Shown one piece after another: positions 25,491 to 37,400 of a DNA stretch of 64,000 nucleotides. The position numbers were made by a program, and so were the translations under genes. The stretch spans positions 35,400,804 through 35,464,803 of the forward strand of contig CM055097.1 in NCBI GenBank assembly GCA_029204225.1. Direction: 5' to 3'. Position 1 is the first letter of the stretch, and the number at the start of each line of letters is the position of its first letter. The notes beneath the pieces are model-generated. The model ran no database searches, was not told where the DNA came from, and saw only the letters and a program-made list of their open reading frames with translations. The DNA is from Diphasiastrum complanatum. Lineage: Eukaryota; Streptophyta; Lycopodiopsida; Lycopodiales; Lycopodiaceae.

Positions 25491-28400
25491 CCCATTGGGA
25501 TATTTAGAGTGGGCGCTTCTAGGGGATACCACTAGAGGACAGCTTTGAGTTTCCTCATGCCAGTTACAGGTAGACGTTGGATGCTTCCAGGGGTTACCAC
25601 AAGAAGACATGACCTGTCGGATGTGTACTATGGAGGTGACTAAGTCTGAAGACCACTTTATCTTCTAGTGCCCCCTCTACGATTAGATACGTGGGAGGTA
25701 CTATTGCCTATTCCGTGACCAGCCGGCTACTTTGTGTTCCCCTTGATATCAGGATCAGAGATTTGTCGCCTTCATGCTCAGAGAAACGTTTTGCTTGAGA
25801 AGTGACACATGCCATATCAGCATGGCCACTGCCAAAGACTTGTTGTAGCCACCTATCACGTCATTCTTCTCCCATTGTTGCTCATGAGATGATTATGATG
25901 TAGAGAGTGGATTAAAGGATGAGGTAGATGTCCCTACTAGACATCGAACCGAGAGACAGTGCAAACAGTCCACACGTTCTCTCAGGTAACACTCTCTGCC
26001 CATGTCATGTCCACCACACTTTTCTGTTTCCAGATTTGATATTATGGATTCCGATCTTATTTCATTAGTTAGCTAACTCTTAATTAAAAGGGCTTTTTAT
26101 ACGCTCCCATATGTACTTTGATTCTTATGTAGTTTTTGTTACCCAAAAGAGATCAATGAAGCTTTCTTTCTTTCTCCTTGACTTTTGACCGACCTTTAGG
26201 CTATGTTCTGATTGATCATCTATATACAGAAAGTCTTGGATTTGGGGCGACTGTTACCTGTACGAAGAGATATCCTGGGCTGGCTCTAGCAGCATCTAGA
26301 GAGCTTTATGAGAGGGGACATCATATATCTTGTTAATCTGAGGCCACACTTGTACTAGGTAAAGTTGGTATTTCCATCTCAGATTTCCCAGAGGGAACCC
26401 ACTTCTATATCAATCAATTTATCTATATAGATCCTACGTTTAGAACAATTTGTTGAACCCTACATTATACTCGTGGTTGAAACTTGCTCTTTGCCACGTT
26501 TTGATGGATATCATTTCGACACTTTATGTAATGAAAAAGGAGACAGAAAACATGATTTTGATGGAGTGGCTTCCTATGTATGTATTCCTTGGAGGAATCA
26601 ATTGTACTTGTAGAAAAAGATGCACACAATCAGTACATATGGCTAAAAATCATGGGGATTGACAAGGTAATTTTTTTTGTGCGTTTTCTATTTTGCTCCT
26701 CAGCAATCAATGTCCTATCACAATTTGAATCTGGATAACAAAGATGAATTTGGAGAAAGCAGCCTTGATACAGTCAAATACAATGAAGAAGGAGATATCA
26801 TGTTGATAGGGGATATTATTGGAAGGACTGGAAATGCCCAAAGTGGTCTGTACAATGGAGGAGAGAAGCTTCTTTGGTTGGAAGAAATGCCTACGAAAGA
26901 TTTAGGAATTCAAAGACACTGAACTACTTAATGTTTGTGGTATACATGAATTGGTTATTTGCATGGGGCTGCATAGATGGCTTTCTTGTAGTGGCTTTAC
27001 ATGTTCATCACATAAAGGCAATAGTTTGGCTGATTATGCTTCGGCTTCACTTGGTCTAATTGAGCTCATTGGTGACATGAGGGTTTGGACATCTCCTATT
27101 AGAATGAGATCATCACCCCATTCTATTGGAGTTGAATGTGAGATGTAAAACTTCAATGAATGAATCTGAAAATTGCAGATCTACAAATCACCAAAAAGTG
27201 GTCTAACTAGCACATCTAGAAGAAACCCTAGCTCTCAACTTTGGTGGAAGTGATTTTTCTAAGAAATGCAAAAGCTTCTATAAGGCAATTATTGAAAGTG
27301 CGGTAAAATCCTTCAAACCAGCAAAGGAGTGAAGTGGAAAAAAGGCTCATTCAATCATTGAAAGTGCGGTAAAATCCTTCAAACCAGCAAAGGAGTAAAG
27401 TGGCAAAAAGGCTCATTCCTCAAAAATCCCTAGTTTGATGGGAGTGTAAAGAGGCCAAAAGGAGGTCAAAACAATTTGTTGGGTTTGGAGAAGCATTTCC
27501 CACATACAATCAATTGATATTCATGAAAAATTAGCCTTCATCAGCAATCAACAATATACACTCACAAATGTGGCAAAAATATTTAAGAAGTTTTGGAGAA
27601 AGTTATTGGGTAAGCCAAAAGCACTTTCAAACATTATTTAGCCGGATGTTTGGTTCTCCTATGCCAAAGAATTGTACGAAAAAGAGGGTATTTTTGGCAC
27701 CTCACCAATCTGCCAACCATAGGAAGATTGCTTCATTTTTTAAGAGGTGGAAATCAAGATCACAAGCTTCTCTAATGGCAAAGCACAAACATCGAAGGAC
27801 TACAAGGTGAATCTGTCAAATTAGGGAAAGAGGTTATGTTCCCTTCACTATAATGATCACTAGGAAGATCCCTGAGATGAGGATAGAAAACACAATGAGA
27901 CTTGTGTGAGCCAAACCACCCAACCAAACCTAGATCAAAACTGGATCTAGCCCCCAAGCCATGCCATGCAAATGCTACATGAGAAGAGAGAAAACTGGTA
28001 ACCAAAATCTGAGCCCCTGGAATGTAGATGGGCGAGTTTCTACCTCAATATATAGAGGATAGAAGCCTGTGCATGCACCCATGCAATCCAGCTATAAATA
28101 GGTCATATCTCCCATGCAGTCCTCATGCCTACATCAGTCACATGCACATGCACTACTCCACATGTCTCAAATCTGGGTCCTCTCGAGGTTATTAGTTACG
28201 AACTGGCCTTGACATGGAATTAAATCTAGGCGTAACCAGCAATCTCGAATACCGAAGGGCCGGTCTACCATATGAGGACTATTCCTTGTCCTTAGCTGAA
28301 TATGGCCGTAACATTCTTCCCCCTGAAAGAGGGTTTGTCCTCAGAACGGAGAAGAGGAGAAATGAAATTATTCTTTAAGCTTTCAACTTTTAATTAGGAA

Positions 28401-31400
28401 TTATTATCCTTAGTCTGATCTTTCCATCTGGAATAAGTACTCAGAGATGCAACAATTCTTCAATTGCTTACCTCTACACAGGAATACTAACTCAGAATCC
28501 AAAGATACACTAAGCTATAAATCTTCCAAATGGCTTCTCCAAATAAAGGCATCACCTTCATGTAATCACAATTACATGAAACCTTGGGCAAATCAGTTCT
28601 TTATTTCAGAGATCAAGTCCATTTTAATTATAGTCTAAAATCCATTTTAATTATAGTCTAAAATCTGTCCACAATTTCTTGTAGATGATAGTGTTTCTTG
28701 GTACGAATATTCTTAGAATACCACAATATTCCAAGGCACAACAATTCAATCAACCTAAATCTCTAGGAGATCCATTAAGTATCTGACAATTATAACTCAA
28801 TCCAGAGTACTGCAGTTACTCTAATGAATTACACGCCCCATTTCTAGCATCTCATGCAAGAAATCAGCAATCCATTTGACTCTCAATAGATTTAAGTGTC
28901 TCCTATAAATCTGGAGATGTAGATTGAACTTGTACATAAGCACATATAGACTACAATCTATAGTAGAATATTATCCACTAAAGTAAGCAAAACTCTCCAT
29001 AAGCAAAAACAATTCACTTTACGAGAATTGCTTGTGAGATCCATAAGTCTCAATAAAATGCTGGAGTAAAGAGATTTAGATTTTTAAAATACTGATCTGA
29101 AATCTCTACTCATTTGATAGGTCGGGAATTACTCAACAATTCACAAGAATTATATTTCCACATAATTCTTAGATAATAATCAAGTATCAGCTTAAGATTC
29201 ATCAACCATAAACTCTAAGAACCTTATGACTTGCCAGTTATAATTACTAGGTTCTCAAATGACACTTAATTATTAGAAAATAACAGAGAGTTGTCGGGAT
29301 TCAATGTGAACTAGAAGTGGAAACTTTCACAATGGATTAAGTGATTAACGTTCTATGAACAATCACAAATTATACATACGAGTGGAAGCAAAGTAGGATA
29401 TCAATGGAGACAAATCTCTACACAAAGAATGTATTTACACAAGCATTGCCACTCTCTCTAGTCCCTTTAGCCTCTTCAAGCTCTTCCTCCCCTCTTCAGC
29501 AAAAAGAGGGCGCCTATTTATACTAGTAGAGATATAGAAATCCAAAGGCCAATGGTTCCCAATGTGGAATATCCAAAAGCCAACAGCCAACAGCCATATG
29601 TTACATAGGAGTTACAAAAGCAAATGAAAAGCCTTGGCATTTGACAACCAAGTGCTAATTTGAGAAGAAGATCACTTGCCCCATGGACCCCCCATTATGA
29701 GTTGGGCCCCTCCAAACTTGAGTACATGGACCAACAATTAAAAAATGCTCCCCCATTACGAGTTGGGTGATAGAATTTACAAATTGGAGTAGACTAATCT
29801 TATTAGGACTCACGCAAAACATCAATCGCAATCTGAAGAAGAGAGACTGCAAGAAGCTATGCTTCATAAACTGAAAGCTGAGATAACAATGGAGGTGGGC
29901 GCCCATCTGCTCTTATAGAGACTGCCCACAATCAAAAGCAAAAGCTATCCTTCTACAACAACAATTGGAATGCTAATTGTGAAGTCTTAAAAATAGACAT
30001 CTATGCTATCTTAGTTAAAATAGATTTCTATGCTATTCTAGCAAAATTGGTACTAACTAGCTACCTATACTAAAAATAGATAGTACCTATTCTAAAAATA
30101 GAAATAGGCCTTCTAGCACGCAGGCTGGCCTCTACAATTCATTTAATTAACCATTAATTCCTACCACTCCCCCTTAATGGATAATTGATTATCAATAAGA
30201 CCTAGGAGTGTCCTGATTTTCATGACCAAGTCCTTTTGTGAAGATATCTGCAACTTGATCATTGGTGCTGCAGTAGATCAACCAACTTTATACTTATCTA
30301 TAGAACCATCAGACTTAAACTTGGTTCGATAAATCCACTTGCAACCTGCTGGAAGTACAACAAGATCCCATTTCTCGTTTTTCATAATAGAACTCTACTC
30401 CTCATCCATAGCAGTCTTCCAAACTTGTTCCTTTGCAGCATCTTCATAAAATAAAGGATCCTCTGAATCCAACGCTGAAGCCATAAACGCATAATGCGTT
30501 TCTTCATCATCTTCACAATAGTTGACACTTGAATGTGTCAATCTCTTAGCTCCTAGTTGACTCGATTCTCCCTCATCGAACATTTAACTATCTTTTGTAG
30601 TCTCAAAATACCATCTTGGTAACTTCTTTGTAGGTGATGTAGAAGGAGAATAAGTATCAAATACTCTTGACCTTTCCTTTCGTTTACCAAGATCCACCTG
30701 TGTACTCATCCTTGGTACAATTTGTGTTGAAGCTGTATCAAATGGACTTGTATGTTCTGGAATATCATCTATGACATGAGTTTTTGATGTAGGAGAAAAT
30801 ACATCCTCCTCATGATCTTCTAGATTAAAAGACTCACTTTCTTCAAACACAACATCCCTGCTCATAATCACCTTCTTACTAGTAAGATTATAAAGGCGAT
30901 ATGCCTTCTCATAACCAAGGAATAAACACTTGATTGCCTTTGAATCAAGTTTTTGACGATTATTTTCAGGAATATGAGCATATGCAATACAACCAAACAC
31001 TCGTAGATGATCCACTTTAGGTTTTATACTTGTGAAAGCTTCTTTTGGAGTTCGATTTAGAACAGCTTTTGTAGGACTTTTGTGAAGTAAGTAAACTGTT
31101 GTACTAACTGCTTCGCCCCACAAATGATTCTTGAGGTTCTTACCTCGTAGCATGCTTCGAGCACTCTCCACAATAGACATGTTCTTTCTCTCGGCTACTC
31201 CATTATTGTGATAGATCCTAACACCACAGTAGGGCAAACACTAACTGATCCACCCAACCTTGCCTACTCCCTGATATAGAGTAAGCCCCTCCTAGCCCAG
31301 TATGAGGACTGGTAGCATGCAACTGCCAAGTGTCGGCCGACTGCACGTCGGGACCCAATTGGGGGCCCTATCCTGCTGACAGGGTCCCTAGGCTGTGTTA

Positions 31401-34400
31401 GGCCCGCCATGGCTATGGACTGTGCTGGGGCACACTACTCAGACTGTCTTGCCCTGTTGGTCATGTACGCTGGACACGACCCTGACTGTGGTATCTGACC
31501 TATCTGTGTTCCCTAGGGTTCGGCACTGGTTACGAGCTCGTAACACTCCCTCTACCTTAAGAACCGTCTTGGTCCTCTAAGACAAAGTCTGGAAAAATCT
31601 TGCGAAGGACGTTGCCTCTTTCCCAAGTGGCATTCTCAACAGGCTGATCATTCCACTTAACCAGATATTCTCGATATAGAGTATGACGAGTCTGTGTCTC
31701 TCTACTATCAAGAATCTCCTCTGGTTCATGTGGAGGTTGTTGAGGATCCAATGGGAGAACTAGAACATTGTCCCCTACCAGATTGTCTGATCTGGTTAAG
31801 GCTTTTCGTAACTGACTTAGATGAAAGACTGGAAAAACCTTACTGTTGTGTGGGAGTTCTAGTTCATAGGTGACCTCGCCTAGTCTCCTACTGATGGTAA
31901 AGGGACCACAATACCTTGGAGACAACTTAGCACACACTCCTGATTTGAGGGTTTTAGAGTCAACTGGGACTCTCAAGTAGACTTTCTCACCAGTGGAGAA
32001 CTGCACATCCCGTCTGTGTGGATTTGCATAATGCCTGGCTCGATCCTGGGACTGCCTAATGCTACGCTTAGCATGTTCTATCATCTGGTTTAGGTCCTCT
32101 AAAAAGTTTCTGGCTGCTTCAACTTTTTCTTGTTTAAACCCTACAGCTGTGGGTGAGCGTGGCTGAAAACCGTACAGCATCATAAATGGGCTGTATCCCG
32201 TAGCTGAATGTTTGGTACTGTTTTAAGCAAACTCTAATATCGAGAGATACTCCTCCCAATTAGTTTGCTTCTTGCTGACGTATGCACGAAGCATATCCTC
32301 CAGCACTTGATTGACGCTCTCTGTTTGACCGTCTGTCTGTGGATGGTCTGAGGTACTCATATTAAGTTTAGTATGGAGATGATGGAATACTGCCCTCCAA
32401 AAATTTCCAGTGAACTTACTGTCCCGATCGCTGACTATGCCGGAAGGTAGACCGTACAATTTAAATAGCCCGCCTACAAACAACCTTGCTAACTCTGGAG
32501 CTCTAACGGTTGTTTTGGTCGGAATGAAATGAGCCATTTTGGTCAGGCGGTCAACTGTGACCCATATAGCGTTATTACCCTTTTGGGTTTTAGGCAGGCC
32601 TACTATAAAATCCATCGAGATACTCTCCCATTTACCAGCTGGTGTTTCTAAGGGATGCAACAACCCTCCTGCCTTTAAACGCTCTGCTTTGTTTACTTGA
32701 CATTTCTGGCAACTGGTTACATACTGGTGGACATCCTATTTCATACTGGGCCAGAAAAACTGCCTACTAAGAAGCTCATAGGTCTTTTGTATGCCTGGGT
32801 GTCCCGCACTAGGATTGTCATGACATTATTCCACGTCTATATCTGATAGACATGTCAAACTCTTGCATCAACTCTGCCCAACGAGCTTTCCGACCTCTAA
32901 GCTCAGGTTGATTGCAAAGGTATCTGAGACTCTCATGGTCTGTCAGGACCTCAAAGTTGGCACCATACAAATAATGCCTCCAAGTCTTAAGGGCATGGAC
33001 TATAGAAAAGAGTTCCTTTTCATAGGCACTGTACCTAGTCTGAGCTGGCTCGAGTTTTTTACTCTCGAACGCAACTGGTCGTCCACCTTGAGTTAGCACA
33101 GCACCTACTGCAAAGTCGCTAGCAATTGTTTCGACCACAAATGGCTGATTGGGGTCGACAACTTTTAAAACTGGTGTTGTAGCTAAAGCTGTTTTGAGAG
33201 CATCAAAGCTCTCCTGCTGTGCGGACTCCCAAATAAACTCCTTTCCCTTCCCCTTAAGAAGATTTGTCATAGGAACTGCTATCTGAGCATATTCCTTGAC
33301 AAATCGTCTGTAATATCCCGCCAAACCAAGAAAGATCTGACGTTCCAAAATATTCTGAGGTCTCAGCCAACTGAGTATGTCTTTAACCTTATTTGGGTCC
33401 ATCTTAATCCCATCTGAAGAGATAATGTGACCCAAATATGCTACTTCTTCAACGAAGAATTCACACTTGGATTGTTAAGCATAGAGCTTATGCTTTCTGA
33501 GCAGTCGAAACACCTTTCTGAGGTGTTTTAGATGCTCCTTCCTCGTTTTGCTGTAGACGAGGATGTCATCTAAAAATACGACTACAAACGTACCCAAGTA
33601 TGGTCTGAGGACACTATTCATCAGGGTCATAAAGGTAGCTGGAGCATTTGTGAGCCCAAATGGCATCACCTTAAACTCATAATGACCGTGACGAGTCCTA
33701 AAAGCGGTTTTCGAGACATGTTCCGATTTTATACGGACTTGATGATATCCCGATTTGAGGTCTATTTTGTTGAAAAACTTAGCCCCGTCGAGTTGGTCAA
33801 ACAACTCGTCTACCCGAGGCATAGGGTATTTATTCTTAATTGTGACTTTATTGAGGGCTCTGTAATCTACGCAAAGACGCATAGACCCCTCTTTCTTTTT
33901 CACCAATAGGACTGGTGAAGCCCATGGTGAACTACTGGTCTGAATTTGGCCTTTCCCAAGATAATCTGTTAGCTCCCTAGTTATTTCTTCATCCTCTGTT
34001 CGGCTGACCCGATACGGAGGTTTAAAAACAGGTATCGTACCTGGTACTAGGTTTATTACATGATCTACCTCTCTGCTAGGTGGTAAACCATGTGGCAGAT
34101 CTTCAAGAAAAACATCTTTAAATTTGGACAATAAAGTTTCTAATTTACTGATTTTCTGCTGAATAGAACTGGAAATAGAAACTTCAGGAATAAACTGAAA
34201 GTCACATAAGAATACCTGATGGTCTTCGTCTCCGCTTAGCTGACAGAGCTCTGAACTGCAGACCATAGGACTGTTGGGAACATCATGCTCCCCATGCAAC
34301 TGGATCTCTCGACCTTTATGCTGAAAGCTGAGGGTGTTCTCCTGATAGTTTCTGTGGAGGGAAGGTCCTAAACTGTAGAGCCAATCTCTCCCGAGAACAA

Positions 34401-37400
34401 TGTCTGTGCGATCCAGGTGCATTATCTGAAAGTTTATTTCATCTTGGTACCCCTGAATACCAAGATTTAAGTTACTTACCATAGTTTTCCAGATTTTCTT
34501 ATCTTCACCCTTAGCTAGTGAAACTATGTACCTATGCTGACTAGGTACTTCTGAAAGTTTAAGTTTTTTAACCAAGGTGTAGTTGATGAAATTATGGGTT
34601 GCCCCATCATCAACCATAACTCTTACTGACTAGTTACCAACTTTCTCATGCATACGTACTAGGTCATGCGGCCCAAAGCTGAAGGGTCTCGCTAGCATTG
34701 TAGAGGTCAGCTGGCAACAGTATTCATGATACACTTTGATCTCGGAAGCTGCTGAGTCACTGGGGAAACATACAGTCTGAACATGATGAACTTGTTTTTT
34801 ATCTTTCTTATCTTTTTTAGTGAAAGGCCCCTTGGGACACTGTCTGACTATGTGTCCCTTGCCCATACACACAAAGCACAAACGTTCTTGTTTGGCTTTC
34901 TCAAAATCATCTGGTTTTAAAGGCTGTATGAGTGAAGTGCGTTTCTGAGGAGCTTCACCTTTAAATTTATCTTGATTCTTTCTTTTTAAAAATTTATTTT
35001 TAAATTGAAAGTCTTTCTAAGAAGGCTGCTGTCTCGCCGTCTTCCTACCCACTGAATCATCATAGATTTGAGCATATCTGAGAGCTTGCTCAAGGGTAGT
35101 AGGTGAGTTTCTCTGGACCTCTACTTTATATTCATCTTTGAGGCCACGGACAAATCCCCTGATTTTCTGATAATCATCCATATTTTTAATCTTTAAAATT
35201 GCTTCTCGATACTGCGAGATATATTGGATGAGAAATTTATCCATTACTGTTCTTTCCCAAGCTTCCCAGACTCTATCAAGTTCATTTTTTTGGTAAAAAT
35301 TCTCTTAGGAAAGCTTCTTCAAAAGCTTTCCATGACCCTGGAGTCTGCCCAGTCTCCTGGAGATTTAAGCACCACTTATAGGCCATAGGCCCTAAGGAAA
35401 GACTGGCCTCAATAGCTTGCAAATGGTCAGGGGTCTGTTTAAGAGCATGAATGTTCTTCCATTTGCTAAGGAAGGTTTGTAGAATGTCTGCATTTCTATC
35501 CTTCTCTTCCCCATTAAAAGTAGGAGGCTTTAAATCTTTAAAAACATTGGGGTGAGACCGTAAAGTCTCACCCGAAACTAAAGGAAGTGGAGAAGGGGAT
35601 AACTGAGAAGTGGAGGGAAGTCTTCCTTTCGCGGAACTCAAAATCAAGCTTTTGAGTTCAGCGAACGAGTTGTCCACACTGGACTTGAAATTGGCTAATG
35701 CCAACTTCAGTTAATCCACTTTTGTTACCAACTGGAGAAACTGCTCCTTGGTAACCAGTTCGTCGAGTGCTTCGGCGAACTGTTCCTGTTCTTCCAATTC
35801 CATTGGTTCCTTCCCTTTTCTGTAAGCCAAGGCTTCTGTTTCAAGTTCGTCGAAGCCTCTCTCTGGGGGTTGATCAGGTCCCTGAGGAGTGGTCATCTTG
35901 GAAACTGAAAGAGAGCTACCTTAACTTCTGAAGGAAAAAAAGTCTAAAAGACTAATTCACAACTGTATAAGGGAAAGGAAAGATGACTTAGCTGTTTCTG
36001 AGGACTATATTTCCAAAGAAATTACTAAGAGGAACCCTTTCAGCTCTTTTCCCCAAGATTTCAGACCTGCTGTCCCGGAAAATGCCAGTTTGAAGCTTCA
36101 AAACGGTACCAAATTTCCCGGTGCTTGAGTTGAGTAGCTGACTGATCTGATTTCAGATGTGGGGCTCCAACAAACTGAATAAAAACCAGAAGTTTTCAAA
36201 AAGAAATCTGGAAATTTTGAAGTCCCTACCGTCGCTGGTTGGACAGCAACCTGTCCGGCCTGATTTGTCCAATTTACAGCTCTGAAATCACCTTGAATCT
36301 CTGATTTACTCTCAGCCTGTAGATCGCTGGTCTATAGCAAGCAAGTCTGAAACTCAAACTCCTAAAAAACTTCTGAAAAACAGGTTAAATTCTGAGATTT
36401 CTACCCTACTGTCCAGCGCTGGCCCTACTACAATATTTCAGATCAGAACTCCTTCTAATCTACTCAGAACTTCATACGAAACTTAGATTTGAGGGCTGAT
36501 TATACATTGATGGACCTGCTCTTCCCTTCCTCATGAATTTCCGCTCAAATCATAGTGATCTACACTCGAAAATCAAAGAGGGAAACTGATTTTTCAGCGC
36601 TAAAGCTATTCTAAAAGATATGCTTCCAAACTACTGAGAAATCCAGCAAATTGGAGGATTAGAAAGCTGATCCTACAGCGATTTTCCTCTATTCTTTTCT
36701 GAGAATCTCCCAAATCTTTCCTATCTTCTGATAGCTTTCTCTACTGCTGCTCCTGAACTCCCTAGGATGGAGATGGCTCTGATACCAGTGTGATAGATCC
36801 TAACACCACAGTAGGGCAAACACTAACTGATCCACCCAACCTTGCCTACTCCCTGATATAGAGTAAGCCCCTCCTAGCCCAGTGTGAGGACTGGTAGCAT
36901 GCAACTGCCAAGTGTCGGCCACGTGTCACTGACGTGGCCGACTGCACGTCGGGACCCAACTGGGGGCCCTATCCTGCTGACAGGGTCCCTAGGCTGTGTT
37001 AGGCCCGCCATGGCTATGGACCGTGCTGGGGCACACTACTCACACTGTCTTGCCCTGTTGGTCATGTACGTTGGACACGACCCTGACTGTGGTATTTGAT
37101 CTATCTGTGTTCCCTAGGATTCGGCACTGGTTACGAGCTCGTAACAATTATGCTGTGATGTATCAGTCGAAGCAAATTGTCTCTTGATTCCATGTTCTTT
37201 GCAAAATTCCTGGAACTCTATAGATATGAACTCACCTCCCTTATCTGAATGTAGAATCTTGATTTGTTTTTTTTTCTTGTCTGCTAATCATCCACAAATA
37301 CCATGAAGTAGGATGCTCTCCCTATAGACTCAGTCTGCATGGGACCACATAAGTCTGTATGAACAAGCTCCAAGATCTCCTTGGCTCTATATGCTCCATT

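Larger units (their letters stand above)
31207..37146 (-). mobile_element. Ty3/gypsy chromovirus, 5.94 kb, with LTRs and TSD
   Basis: Complete minus-strand element. The 3' LTR is 31207-31545 (339 bp) and the 5' LTR 36789-37146 (358 bp). Both start TGTGATAG and end CGTAACA on the plus strand. The target duplication ATTAT lies at 31202-31206 and 37147-37151. The primer site for initiator tRNA-Met, TGGTATCAGAGCC, is at 36788-36776 and the polypurine tract GGTAGAGGGAG at 31556-31546. By eye the LTRs differ by about eight to ten substitutions and one 19-bp indel, so insertion is fairly recent. The gag-pol region has several in-frame stops. It ends with a chromodomain. Confidence 0.92.
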
